Assembly: GCA_951217055.1 (NCBI GenBank)
Contig: OX578279.1
Location: 28,918,173 to 28,982,172, forward strand
Length of the DNA: 64,000 bases
Direction: 5' to 3'
Source of the DNA: Gerris lacustris
Lineage: Eukaryota; Arthropoda; Insecta; Hemiptera; Gerridae
The translations under genes were made by a program, and so were the position numbers. This document shows positions 23,322 to 32,862 of the stretch, in pieces; within the stretch, counting starts at the first letter, position 1, and each line of letters opens with the position of its first letter. Under the pieces are notes generated by a model. It did not search any database. It was not told where the DNA came from and was given only the letters and a program-made list of their open reading frames with translations.

Positions 23322-23496
23322 ATACATATTATTCTTATCATTGTGAATATTCGGTTGTACAATATTAGTTCGAGCTGTTTATTATCTCACTTTATTAATT
23401 TTGCAAAACAGAAAAAAATGGGTACAAATTATGTGTCAAATTGTATTCTAATAATTACCCTAAATTGTCTTCTAGTTGTTTGCAAAAGTGTTTTTT

Positions 23497-23550
23497 TTTT
23501 TTTTTTTTTTTTTTTTAATAAATATACAATACAATTATTGTATTGTATAT
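23497..23550. repeat. T run and small dyad
   Basis: A T run of more than 20 bases is followed by ATACAATACAATTATTGTAT, a perfect-looking AT dyad near 23525-23550. Confidence 0.7.
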
Positions 23551-23996
23551 TTTTCCCAAAACCTTATCTTAATAATTAATTGATGGTTTTTGATTTTTTT
23601 TCCCCCTTCAAATTCACATGGATATTTGGCGCCACTTCACTTTACTGGACATGATTATTATCATTGTCGATCATTAGTCTTATATTATATTTGATTAATA
23701 AAAAGAAAATGAAATTATTAAAGGAACCTTGTTTGAAATAAATATTATTTGATGATATCTTCTTGTCGTATGTGGTAGTATAACGATTCATGCACTGCAC
23801 GGTTACATTGACAGCTCGAATCGCTTAATTTCTTTGCAAAGATGTCTCATTCCTTATCTGTTCCAGTTTACCCTCTCAAATTAACAACTGGGATTTCAAA
23901 TTTATTTTACAATTCTATATTCATTTTTAACATATTCATTCGCATATTTTCATCATCTCAGAGTTTAATTGCATTTTATTTTATTCATAGATTATA

Positions 23997-24113
<117 letters not shown>

Positions 24114-24261
24114 GCCGTGACACTGCTTGTCATTCAGCGTCTTAGTTATAGTGCGTTTAGTGCCGTGACATCTACTTCATACGGCGACACAAATGTCGCG
24201 ACATTTAGTGTCATCGTGTGAACAAGCCTTTTAGGAGTTTCAATAAATTGAAATACGTTAA

Positions 24262-24857
24262 ATAGTACATTACGCGTCGAGTGCGGAAAGTAGCATTTTG
24301 CATGCGAGTGTGGAGTTTGCACCCGAGCGATAGCGAGGGTGGTAAAACCACACGAGCAATGCAAAATGCCGTTTTCGCACGAGTTGCGTACCGTACTTTA
24401 TCTACGATTGTTAGATTTAAATAATAAATACAGAAAAAAATAAACTTGCTGTATGTAAGTTCGTATCTCTCTCTTGATAAAGATGGCATTAATTCATTAG
24501 TTGTATTTTTTTGCCGAATTAATTATTTCTGGAGGAGTATTATTCTCCACATTTTCGTCAAAGTCACTTGATTCACTCATTGTTTTTCACTAAAAACTCG
24601 ATATAAACAGTCACTTTAATAAAAGAACAGCAAATTAGTTTTGTTAAATGTAAACAAACTTGCTAATCGTGCGTAAAGCTGAAGAATTCCTCTTCTTTAC
24701 CGCACTAGTGTGGTAAAGAAGAGGAATTATTCAGAACTATGAGACGCGCATGCGCAATGAATACAAGTACGTAAAGAATCACTTTCTACGCATCTGAACA
24801 AAGATATAATGTTTATATTTCGAATCAATCGTAGATAAAATTATTTATTGTTCTTTA
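24262..24857 (+). repeat. rep-H copy, composite hairpin element
   Basis: First part (24265-24399): a 135-bp palindrome opening AGTACATTACGCGTC and closing with TACCGTACT, containing GCATTTTGCATGCGAG against its mirror and an inner CCGAGCGATAGCGAGG dyad. Second part (24397-24838): bounded by TTTATCTACGATTG and its complement CAATCGTAGATAAA, with a 26-bp-stem hairpin at 24680-24732 around ACTAGT. A copy with both parts is at 57914-58490; the window start holds the second part only. Non-coding MITE-like structure. Confidence 0.8.
24753..24857 (+). repeat. Right arm of perfect 105-bp inverted repeat
   Basis: Complement of 23217-23321 with no mismatch seen. The first base outside the pairing breaks it at 24858. 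Confidence 0.9.
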
Positions 24858-24905
24858 TCTAAATGTTTAAGAAAATTACAAATAACATTTACATTATTAT
24901 AATTT

Positions 24906-25750
24906 TGCTTCTGACCTTACCGAAGGTTGCGGAAGCTATGTGATCGTTCTGAAGAACGAAAATATTTTATGTTCCCGATTTGAAAAATTCCAAGACAAAA
25001 ATCCATTTCAGACATCAGGGAACATTTTTGGTTCCGTGTCTGTCTGTTGGTCTGTCGCTTAATTTTTGTGAACTTACATAACTTAAAAACTACTCGTCCG
25101 ATGTTAATGAAATTTGTATGGTAGGTCATAATTTGCTCATTTTTGGTCCTATATAAGTTTCAACCTTCTGCGCTCATTTTTTTTCTCTTCAACGTGCGCT
25201 CGAACATACGGTTATTTACACCTATACCTTTAAAAGTACTCTTCTGATTTGTATGAAACTTTTATAGTTTATCGAATGTAACCCACAGATAGCCCCAGAT
25301 TATTTTGAACCGTCTGCGTCTGCGATCTTTAACTTTTGCTAAATTGGTACTTTAATTCATGTAAAAAATCAAAACAATTTTGACAGATTAAAAAAATAGC
25401 GAAAAGAATTAAACAAATTAGATAATAATGGCTCGTAAAAGCATAAAATCAATAAAGTATAAAAAAATCAATATAGTAAAATCAATATAGTATCAATAAG
25501 TTTCTCCTGTTTCAAGGTTTTCCGTTCTTGGAGGCTCTTTGATTTTACAAACATATATGTATATTTTAAATATCTGTTAAATACTATATTATTAAATTAT
25601 GTATATTTTTTGTTTGTTTTATTCTTTGTAATATGTTGTATAATATGTTTTGAATCAAATAAAATAAATTACTTACTTACTTACTTACTTAAATTAGTAC
25701 ATGATAGGATGCGAAGAAGCTGTGTGCCACACTAATTGCCAGTAATTTTT
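24906..25750 (+). repeat. rep-A copy, nearly complete
   Basis: Best reference copy. Head GCTTCTGACCTTACCGAAGG, ATGTGATCGTTCTGAAGAAC, the GTGTCTGTCTGTTGGTCTGT tract near 25035, and the core ACTACTCGTCCGATGTTAATGA near 25090. Then TCTGCGCTC, ACATACGGTTATTTACACC, the AGCCCCAGATTATTTTGAAC block, and the tail GAAGCTGTGTGCCACACTAA near 25710-25735. A TTAC tetranucleotide run (25668-25690) and local AATATAGTA duplications interrupt the tail. Confidence 0.85.
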
Positions 25751-27059
25751 TGCAACATTTGCTGGTATTCCTAGGCTAATGCAATATTGGTAATTTGAGG
25801 GTGAAGGAATTAGCCACTTTACATAATGTTTAATCGATAAGATGATTAGTGTGAAGGGAGAGATTCGAACGGGACAATGGCTGGAGGTAAGTACGTTAAT
25901 GCTTACCTTAACTTCGTCGATCCTTTGCTGCTTTAATCTTAGTTCATTTTAGTTATCTGCTTAGTAATTGAAATATTAATAATATTCTTTATCATTAAAC
26001 TTAACCGTCGATTTACTTTTTTAAGAAAATAAATTTGAAGTAAAGTTGAAAAAGTAAACAGAGATATTTCGTTAAATTATTTTTAAGGCCTAGACAGCCA
26101 TAAAGAAGTGTTTTTGAGTGAGATCGATGACATGAATATAAAGATGGCTTCCCCAGCCCATCTCTGCCTGAGATAAAATGGATGACCTGTCACTCGTAGA
26201 ACTGATGTATCCTTGCTACTTCTAAATTAATTTATAGGTTGAAAGGAGGTTGACGTAGACTGGATATATTCCTCGTATTCGTGGACCAAGAGAGAAAAAT
26301 GGAGGGAACTGTCTTGGCGCGGTTGAGAGCGAAGGGAAATTACAGCCCCCCCCCCCCCCCCTCCCTGTAGTTAGAAAGACCTAAAGTTTTGTATTGTAAA
26401 AAGCTGTAAAATCAATTCATTTTTTTGTCCTTGCTCCAGTTGTGTTGGATTGCGGCTTTTCTTTATTCTCATTCGTCTTTTTGCCTTTGTAAATAAAAAT
26501 CCTGGACGACGTTTAATATCCTTTCCTTTTCCTTTAAATCTTAGAAAAAGGTTCTAAAAGTAAATATGGGTAGAACTTGTTCCTAATATTCTTAATTTAG
26601 TCCCCCTAAGATTATTCAACCCCCCCCCCCCCCCATAACTTAAACAGTAATCTGAATATATCTGATATAAAAAATTTAAAAAAAGCATCAATTGACGTGA
26701 AAAATCGATTGATATGCATCATCAATTTGGCTGATCCCCTTCTATTGTAAAGTCTAAATATACTGTTGAGTTCCACGTGAAATTATACTTGTTGATTAAT
26801 CAAAGCCAGCTTTCGGCCTTTATAAGGCCATCATCCGTGCCCATAACTATTCACATTTATAAAATAATATGATGGGTAGATTCTATATTGATTCTATAAA
26901 GACATCGCTATAGCTCATCAAACAAATATATTTTAATATCACATAAAACACTCTTACTACAATTAGGATTTTGCATCAATATTCAAAAATAATTAATATC
27001 TAAGTAATGATATCAAAAATATTAAAGACAAGAAAAAGGGAATTCTCTAAATTAAAAGT
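25751..27059. other. AT-rich DNA with poly-C tracts, no gene
   Basis: C runs at about 26346-26362 and 26620-26634. A GTTCGAATCTC-like box on the minus strand near 25865 does not fold as a tRNA. GCTTTCGGCCTTTATAAGGC at 26811-26830 contains a dyad. No gene is recognised. Confidence 0.5.
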
Positions 27060-27510
27060 TGAAATGTGAGTTTTTTTTCATTTATAAAGACTTAATATTG
27101 GAATATTATTCACCATTTATATAAAATTACATTGTATTTTTAACTAATTACAGCCATTTAGATTAAAGTATATGTTAATTAATTTGTTCGAACACTGAAA
27201 TGCATTCATTGTAGTACAATTAATAAATTAAAGTGGACAGAAAGCATTTCTAATTACTTACTTGTATCAAAAACAATTGTATTTTCGCAAAAAATAATGT
27301 TACAAGACAGAAGAAACAAGCTTAATGAGTGATGAATAATTGGACCCCTGCCGAGACCCCCTATTATTAATATTTTTTTTACTGTGATACTACATTTTCT
27401 TGAGGCAAAAGAAATAGTGAAATTTTGTGAACAATTTATCTCTTTAAGATAAGATTTATCATAGAGACTTTGGCAGTGATTCACATAAATAAAATATTTA
27501 TTTGTTTTAT
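27060..27510 (+). repeat. Left arm of large diverged inverted repeat
   Basis: Aligns in reverse complement with 30400-30850. Anchors are GGCAGTGATTCACATAAATA (27472), CTTAATGAGTGA (27322), GTTAATTAATTTGTTCGAAC (27175) and TTCTAATTACT (27249). Many substitutions and indels separate the arms. Confidence 0.7.
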
Positions 27511-27589
27511 TTCGTTTCTAATTTGTCATATATACCCTAATATATGTATATAGATAGAAAGTACTGTGATGACATTTGTTTAATAGAGA

Positions 27590-27960
27590 ATGTAGAGAAG
27601 AGGAAGAGGAAGTAGGAAAGTTACCTGACTTACTTTTACCGGCGGCGTGGTCTCCGTCGAGGGTGTCTCGAGACCAGTTAACGGCGGTTTCACGCAGATC
27701 GGGACGAACCGTCACGGAGCATTTAGAGAACGACGGATATCGGATATATAGATCTCGCGAAGCACTTGCCTGTTAGACGCAGAGAATTGATAACCACAGC
27801 CACGGAGAGGAAGAGTACATTTAGGCAACTTGTGAGAAAAGACTCCGTCGGTCGCGTACATGAGAAGAGGATAAGAATAAGATAGATAGACAGGAGGCAG
27901 TGGCGAGGAAGGACGAGGGAGGGGAGATGACATTAAAAATCGCAGTAAAAGGATCCAGAT
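27590..27960. other. CpG-rich island in AT-rich DNA
   Basis: Unlike its surroundings, this stretch is GC-rich and dense in CG dinucleotides (GGCGGCGTGG, CTCCGTCGAGG, ACGGCGGTTTCACG, GTCGGTCGCGTAC). Several frames stay open (27576-27776 plus; 27518-27715 and 27712-27933 minus) because stops are rare in GC-rich DNA. None shows a known domain. It could be a promoter with first exon, or the GC-rich end of a mobile element inserted into the left arm of the inverted repeat. The right arm lacks it. Confidence 0.35.
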
Positions 27961-28034
27961 ATAGGAAAATTGCGGGAAAGGAAAAGGGATATGGCGTGAA
28001 GTTTAAATTGAACCCTCAATACATAACAACGTTA

Positions 28035-28240
28035 AAAAGTTCGATTTTAAGATTTGGATGGATTCACACCCTTTAAGGTCTATAAAAGTGGTTTTAAGAA
28101 AATTGTCAAAAATTGTTCATTGTCTGTTTTTTGTAGTCTGTGCAGACGCGTAGAGCCTAAACAACTGGGCTCGTTTCGATAAATCCTGGCATACATGTAC
28201 AGTAAAATCACACCCTAAAGCGATTTTTTTGAGACATGGA
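28035..28240 (+). repeat. rep-B fragment, diverged
   Basis: Matches the middle of rep-B: TTCGATTTTAAGATTTGGAT, AAAAGTGGTTTTAAGAAAA, a GTCTGTTTTTTGTAGTCTG tract, GCAGACGCG, and a core with GGCATACATGTACAG. Head hairpin absent. Confidence 0.65.
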
Positions 28241-28254
28241 ATTTTTGCCTATTC

Positions 28255-28610
28255 TCAAATTATCCTGTGTAAGAATATCCCTAAAAGACAAATTAGTTTC
28301 TACTCTGACAGCCAGGCTGCAATCACTGGTTACACTTAAAAAAATCCTCTTATCTTTTGACACTCTAGATTAATCGACACCTGCTTGGTCCAGCTGAAAT
28401 TCTAGTGCGCAGTGCAGGCTGTGTAAGGAAGAGGATGAAACTCCTCTTTACTTTATTAGCAGGAGTCTTACTTAACAAGCCTTTTAAAAATGATGAACGG
28501 CTTCACCATTTTACCTACCCAAGAAACATGGTTACTGTTCCTAAGCGAGATACTCACTTTGTGTGGGCCTGTAAGCTTACTTAGTGAATAGAGTACCGTA
28601 GGAAGGTTTA
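28255..28610 (+). pseudogene. LINE RNase H and cysteine-motif relic
   Basis: The frame near 28280-28325 reads KRQISFYSDSQAAITGY, the 'SDSQAA' active-site block of RNase H domains carried by Jockey/I/R1-group LINEs. About 90 bases on, SAQCRLCKEEDETPLYF (near 28409-28460) gives the 'C.LC..E.ET..H' motif that follows that domain. Further weakly coding sequence continues to about 28600 in another frame. Stops and frame changes separate the blocks, so it is an inactive fragment. It lies between the two arms of the large inverted repeat. Confidence 0.6.
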
Positions 28611-29160
28611 CTAAACCGGCTTTGTACCTTGGCCATGCGGGGTCTTACTGCTCTGACTTAATTTTTAAAGTCCCCGGAGTATTGCATGGCACGCTTTTGC
28701 GACTGCTTCCGCCCAAAAATTGTCAGGAAGCCCTGAATCTGTTATACATCTTGCTATGTCGAGGTATGTTCGATTTGTGTACCATAGTCAGCCGCCATTT
28801 AATTCAAGACTTCCCCGCAAAATTCGAAAACTCACGTGATAAGTACTGACCTCCGTTAAGATTAAAAAAAATTAAATGAAAAATTGGAATATTCATATTT
28901 ATAGATTCTTCATACGAATTAAATAGTGAACTATAACTCTAAAGGTATTTATTATTCATAATAAGTTTTTACATTCATCATCAATATAATTTATATCATA
29001 TCCAAGACACAAATATAGAATGTATCAATGAAAGATCTAACCTTAACCACTCTGCCCTTGTAAAACCTATAACAAATAATTTTGTAAAATAACGTATATT
29101 AGTTTTAAGGTACATATAATTTAAGTATAGTAAAATAAGGATATTATTGTTTAGCTTTAA
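28611..29160. other. No gene assigned
   Basis: A 75-codon frame at 28622-28849 follows the LINE relic with slightly raised GC, but no motif is recognised. The rest is AT-rich. Confidence 0.4.
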
Positions 29161-29889
29161 CAGGGTGTCCAGCAGCCTTGAATTCCTTGAACTCCTGGAA
29201 TTATGCTTGAATTTTTAGGATGCTTGAGAAAACCTTGAAATGTGCTTGAATTTTGAAAAAATAACAGAAAAACTTAAAATATGCTTGAATTTTTTAAAAA
29301 TCGGGAATTTTAAAGACCGTAGGTTGTCTAGTACAATACATTTTGATTTTTTTTTATTATCCGAACCACCCTAAACAACATAAGTTCGGATAATCGATGC
29401 GCTACTGTATATTGTATTTCACTTCTCTGGGGTACAACTGCTGTAATTAGGGTGAATTAATACTATTAATATTATAGTAGGCTAGAGGGTTTATTTGGAA
29501 TAAAAGTCCTTCGAGTGATATTTATTTTTATTTCATCAGAGCTTAGTGATCACTGAAGAAGCTCAGGTTCCCATGGTGAAAGCTTTGATGAAATAAAAAT
29601 ATATACTCGAAGGACTTTCATTCCAAATAAACCCTCTAGCCTACTATAATATTCTACAAGTCTAAAAAATTAAATCTCTTCTATTATAAAAGTAATTAAT
29701 ATTATTTTGCTGAACTCATACTATTTTTCTCATATTTTTTTTTTCTATAATTCTAAGAAATTGTGAATAAATCATTATTTTAATAACTAATGTTAATAAA
29801 CCCAGCCTTGAATTTTATAAAATTGAGCCTTGGAAACCTTGAAATATGCTTGAATTTTAAATGTTAATATTGCTGGACACCCTGTTTAA
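29156..29889. mobile_element. TIR DNA element, CAGGGTGTCC ends
   Basis: Perfect 14-bp inverted termini CAGGGTGTCCAGCA (29161-29174) and TGCTGGACACCCTG (29871-29884) are flanked by TTTAA on both sides (29156-29160, 29885-29889). Subterminal blocks repeat CTTGAATT, ATGCTTGAATTTT and CCTTGAAAT in both orientations. No transposase remains. The flank may be read as TTTAA or as TTAA with an asymmetric T, so Kolobok, piggyBac-like and hAT-like origins are all possible. A second foldback is nested inside. Confidence 0.8.
29468..29653. mobile_element. Nested foldback MITE
   Basis: Two arms of about 70 bp, from AATATTATAGTAGGCTAGAG at the left to CTAGCCTACTATAATATT at the right, pair almost perfectly through GGGTTTATTTGGAATAAAAG and CCTTCGAGT. 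About 45 bases separate them. It sits wholly inside the TIR element at 29161-29884. Confidence 0.85.
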
Positions 29890-30169
29890 GCAGTTTGAAA
29901 AACAATGATTTACCTGATTGCCTTCATATCCCTTACCTTTAAGCTTATTATAATTATAATTCCTTTTTTATAAAAATAGAATCTAATAAATTACTTCATT
30001 TTATATGTTCAAATAATGTATTTTTCCCTAATAATATTTAATTTTATAGTTTTATAGCTGTCCCAAAAAAAGACAAATTTAAATTAGAGCACATGGTCAT
30101 TACATTATTATTTCATTTCCTGATCCTACACAACATTAGGTTATGATGTGTGTAAGTAAATACGAATTC

Positions 30170-30400
30170 AACTATATGGTTGGATTCGTATTTAAATGGA
30201 CTACCTACTGTAAAAAACCTGATTAAAAAGTAGCTCCCTCAATTTTACTGACGGCTGATGCTTACTGATACTGACATTGTTCAAACCCCGTTTTGGGTCC
30301 AGGGGACGTTTAAATATTACATGACAATATCAAAATTGAATTTTCCCGCCACAACAATACTTTCTGTCTTACATATACTGCGTATTATACGAGGAAGTAA
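30170..30400 (-). repeat. rep-B fragment, reversed and diverged
   Basis: Holds GGATTCGTATTTAAATGGAC, AATTGAATTTTCCCGCC and AATACTTTCTGTCTTACATA in reverse rep-B order. With 28035-28240 it is arranged inversely, continuing the large inverted repeat. Confidence 0.55.
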
Positions 30401-30850
30401 AAATCCATGAATGAAACACAAATAAATAAAAATTTCATTTATGTGAATCACTGCCAAATTTTCTTTGATAAATCCTATCTTAAAGACTAACTGTACTCAA
30501 ATTTCAACTATTTCTTTTGTCTATAGAGAATTTATATTAACAGTACGAAAAAATTTTAATGATAATCTCTGGGCAGGGATCCAATTTGTCACTCATTAAG
30601 CTTGTAAATTCTGTATTATAAAGTTGTCTTTTGAAAAAATCCGCTTTTTTTATATCAGCTAGTAATTAGGAAGGCTTTTTATTCACTCTAATTAATTAAT
30701 TCATAAACTGTGTTACATTGAATGCATATTGTTCGAAGAAATTAATTATCATATTTAAATCAGAATGCATGTAATTAGTAACATAATTTAAGTTACAAAA
30801 TAAATATTACATATTAGTTATAAAAATTAATCTTATGCATTTTTTTAAGG
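30400..30850 (-). repeat. Right arm of large diverged inverted repeat
   Basis: Complement of 27060-27510 with the anchors listed there (TTTATGTGAATCACTGCC at 30436, TCACTCATTAAG at 30590, GTTCGAAGAAATTAATTATC at 30731). Confidence 0.7.
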
Positions 30851-31189
30851 GTTAATAATATTCCAGTATGGATTATTTCTAATTAAAAAGCAAAAATAAA
30901 ATTTGTATCTATTTTGTATTTTAACTTTTGCTTTACAGTTTTTCCTTATTTTTGCCTTAAATAGTTTTGATCTTCTTACTTTAATTTTAATTATTTTCTA
31001 ATATTAATGATAACGATCCTTATTATAATTGTATTCATGTGGCTTTAAAATATGGGAGATGTGTGCAAAAGAATACTGTTGGAGAGTGTCGATGGAGGTT
31101 GGAGGTAATCTTAATCTGAAGAAGTTTACGTTGTCTTATAGTGTACAAAATTGTGAATGACTAACATCAAGCAAGAATTTTGTGTATAA
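30851..31189. other. AT-rich DNA, no gene seen
   Basis: No feature recognised. Confidence 0.5.
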
Positions 31190-31575
31190 ATAAATCTTTT
31201 CATGCCCGTTAAATAAAACAGACCGATGGAGAGCGGACATGTCTCATCCATTTTGGTGGACAATGTGATTTTCATGATCCTGAGTGGAAAATTAGTTAAT
31301 ATACCAAAAATCAAGTTGGCAATTGATATTAGTTTGACAATTGATAGGTAAAATAGCAAGTAATTGAATATTTAGAAATAAAAATTGAAATATTTCTTTA
31401 AATTAAATTGGTCATATATAAGAGTCAAACTAACATCAACTTGATTTTTGGTCTACTGTGACGACTTTTGTAGTCAGGATCATAAAAATAACATTCACAT
31501 TGTCCGCCAAAGTGGATGGGACATGGCTGTTCTCCATCGTCTGTTTTTTTATATTAACAGCTTATAGGACCAAGC
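31190..31575. mobile_element. Foldback repeat with about 145-bp arms
   Basis: The left arm (about 31200-31345) and right arm (about 31415-31570) pair through GGACAATGTGA / TCACATTGTCC, ATGATCCTGA / TCAGGATCAT, and CCAAAAATCAAGTTG / CAACTTGATTTTTGG. The loop is about 70 bp. Arms are diverged by perhaps 15-20 percent by eye. Non-coding. Confidence 0.75.
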
Positions 31576-32026
31576 CCTCTCCCGCACACGAACTCTCGCG
31601 ACCACATATTCTTAAAGATGACCAAAGGACCCTGGACTATTACACTGTTATCTAACTTAATATAGACTCACCCCCTTCGTATTATTTTATAAATGCGACT
31701 AGTACATCCGTAATCGGCACTGACAATGACAGAACCTATTATAGGTCGAAAGCAGATTTGACAAATTATCAAGTATTATTGAATGTGGAGAATTTCTTTG
31801 CACATAATAATAAAATAATTATATACTAATATAATTAATAATATAATTAATAGCATAATAATAATATACAAAATAATTAAACTGCGGTATTATTATTGCT
31901 TTTTATTGATGTCACCTTATTAAGTTAATCGTGAAATAAGTCGCTATTTTATCTTTTACTTTTAAAATTAAGGGAAACGTTGGTTTGCAGTTCTGCTAAG
32001 CAATAAACTTAAAGTAAATGAATTTT
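31576..32026. other. AT-rich spacer, no gene seen
   Basis: TAATATAATTAATA-type repetition near 31810-31880. Nothing else recognised. Confidence 0.5.
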
Positions 32027-32168
32027 GGCACTTTTTTACTTTAGCATCCACCCCCTTGGTTCTAAACAATATTCTGCCCTACAAAAGTCTCAAAGGTTTG
32101 TGTGTTAGTCTACCCAATACATTGAGACTCCTGTGGCAGTTTTATATTTAATATTCCTTTATCTTAAT

Positions 32169-32311
32169 TGATGTGTATATTATTATATGTAATTGACAGT
32201 TATATATTTATGTTTCACTGAAGTGACAGGAATTCATTGTTGAATAAATAATGTTATAGTAAAACGATAATCAAGCTCGCTTTAAACTATTATCTATTAA
32301 GAGATATATCA
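32169..32311 (+). repeat. 5' LTR, 143 bp
   Basis: Begins TGATGTGTATATTATT and ends AGAGATATATCA (TG...CA). No difference from the 3' LTR was found reading base by base. GAATAAATAATG in the middle could supply the polyadenylation signal. At 143 bp it is among the shorter LTRs known for the superfamily. Confidence 0.97.
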
Positions 32312-32590
32312 ATGGCGACGAGGATGGGATCCCCAGAAAATAAGGAAGAGTATAAAGAGTTGCGGAAGAAACGGGCAACGATCAAAGGTCAGTTTACAAG
32401 GCATAAAACAAATCTAGATTTAAGACCACAGATGTCATTAAATGAAATATCTACTAGAGAAGCAACTATTATGCATCTGTGGGAGAAATTTCTTACGCTC
32501 CAGGACGAAGTCACCTCGCTTTTTGAGGAAGACTGTTTACCTGATAGCGACGCGTCATCGAACATAGACATTGAAACAATGTATTTTTAA
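32312..32590 (+). pseudogene. gag: gag, N-terminal part, ends at nonsense codon
   Basis: The frame starts MATRMGSPENKEEYKELRKK and runs 92 codons to TAA at 32588-32590. The same frame then stays open past the stop (LMSLIKEKRESV), so the stop is an in-frame nonsense change within Gag, not its natural end. The protein start is charged and helical, as expected for the matrix-like part of Mag-type Gag. Gag would form the particle that packages the RNA. The start is supported by its fixed position directly after the LTR and the lack of an earlier in-frame ATG in the element. Confidence 0.85.
32313..32330 (+). promoter_or_regulatory. Primer binding site, tRNA-Ser type
   Basis: TGGCGACGAGGATGGGAT lies one base after the LTR. 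It is complementary to the CCA end, acceptor stem and part of the T arm of metazoan tRNA-Ser(GCT), recalled from memory. The gag ATG (32312-32314) overlaps its first two bases, so the primer site also encodes the first Gag residues. Confidence 0.8.
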
Positions 32591-32854
32591 TTAATGTCAT
32601 TAATTAAAGAAAAAAGGGAATCGGTCAAACAAAACCAAGCAGGAAGCGCGGGGGACGGAGATGAAGGGCCAATAGTAAGTCTGACATTTGCGCCCTTTCA
32701 GGAGGACGAAACCTTTGTAAATTTTGTAAATAGATTTGAAAATTATGTCAATTTAAAGTCAGTAAATGCTAATCGAAAATCACTTATGTTTCTGCATTCA
32801 CTGACACCAAAATTGCATCCAAAACTATATGATTTATGTACCAAAACTATATGA
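32591..32854 (+). pseudogene. gag: gag, capsid-like part, broken by duplication
   Basis: Continues the frame of the previous piece and reads LTFAPFQEDETFVNFVNRFE, a phrase typical of the start of Ty3/Gypsy capsid (a 'FxxFVxRFE' helix), then ends shortly after LYDLC. The break is an exact 22-bp tandem duplication (32819-32840 and 32841-32862). Because 22 is not a multiple of three, it shifts the reading frame by one, and the remainder of Gag continues in the next frame. Confidence 0.85.
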
Positions 32855-32862
32855 TTTATGTA
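32819..32862 (+). repeat. 22-bp tandem duplication in gag
   Basis: Two exact copies of the unit starting CCAAAACTATATGATTTATG. It causes the gag frame shift. Confidence 0.97.

Noticed and set aside
25855..25940. Possible tRNA or SINE on the minus strand with GTTCGAATCTC
   Set aside because: The putative T arm and acceptor stem do not pair, and no A box stands at the right distance.
26220..26345. Possible LINE tail reading WTKREKWRELSWRG
   Set aside because: Only one short phrase resembles a LINE C-terminus, with no supporting blocks or tail.
28622..28849. 75-codon frame downstream of the LINE RNase H relic
   Set aside because: No LINE or host motif is visible; it is listed only as unassigned sequence.
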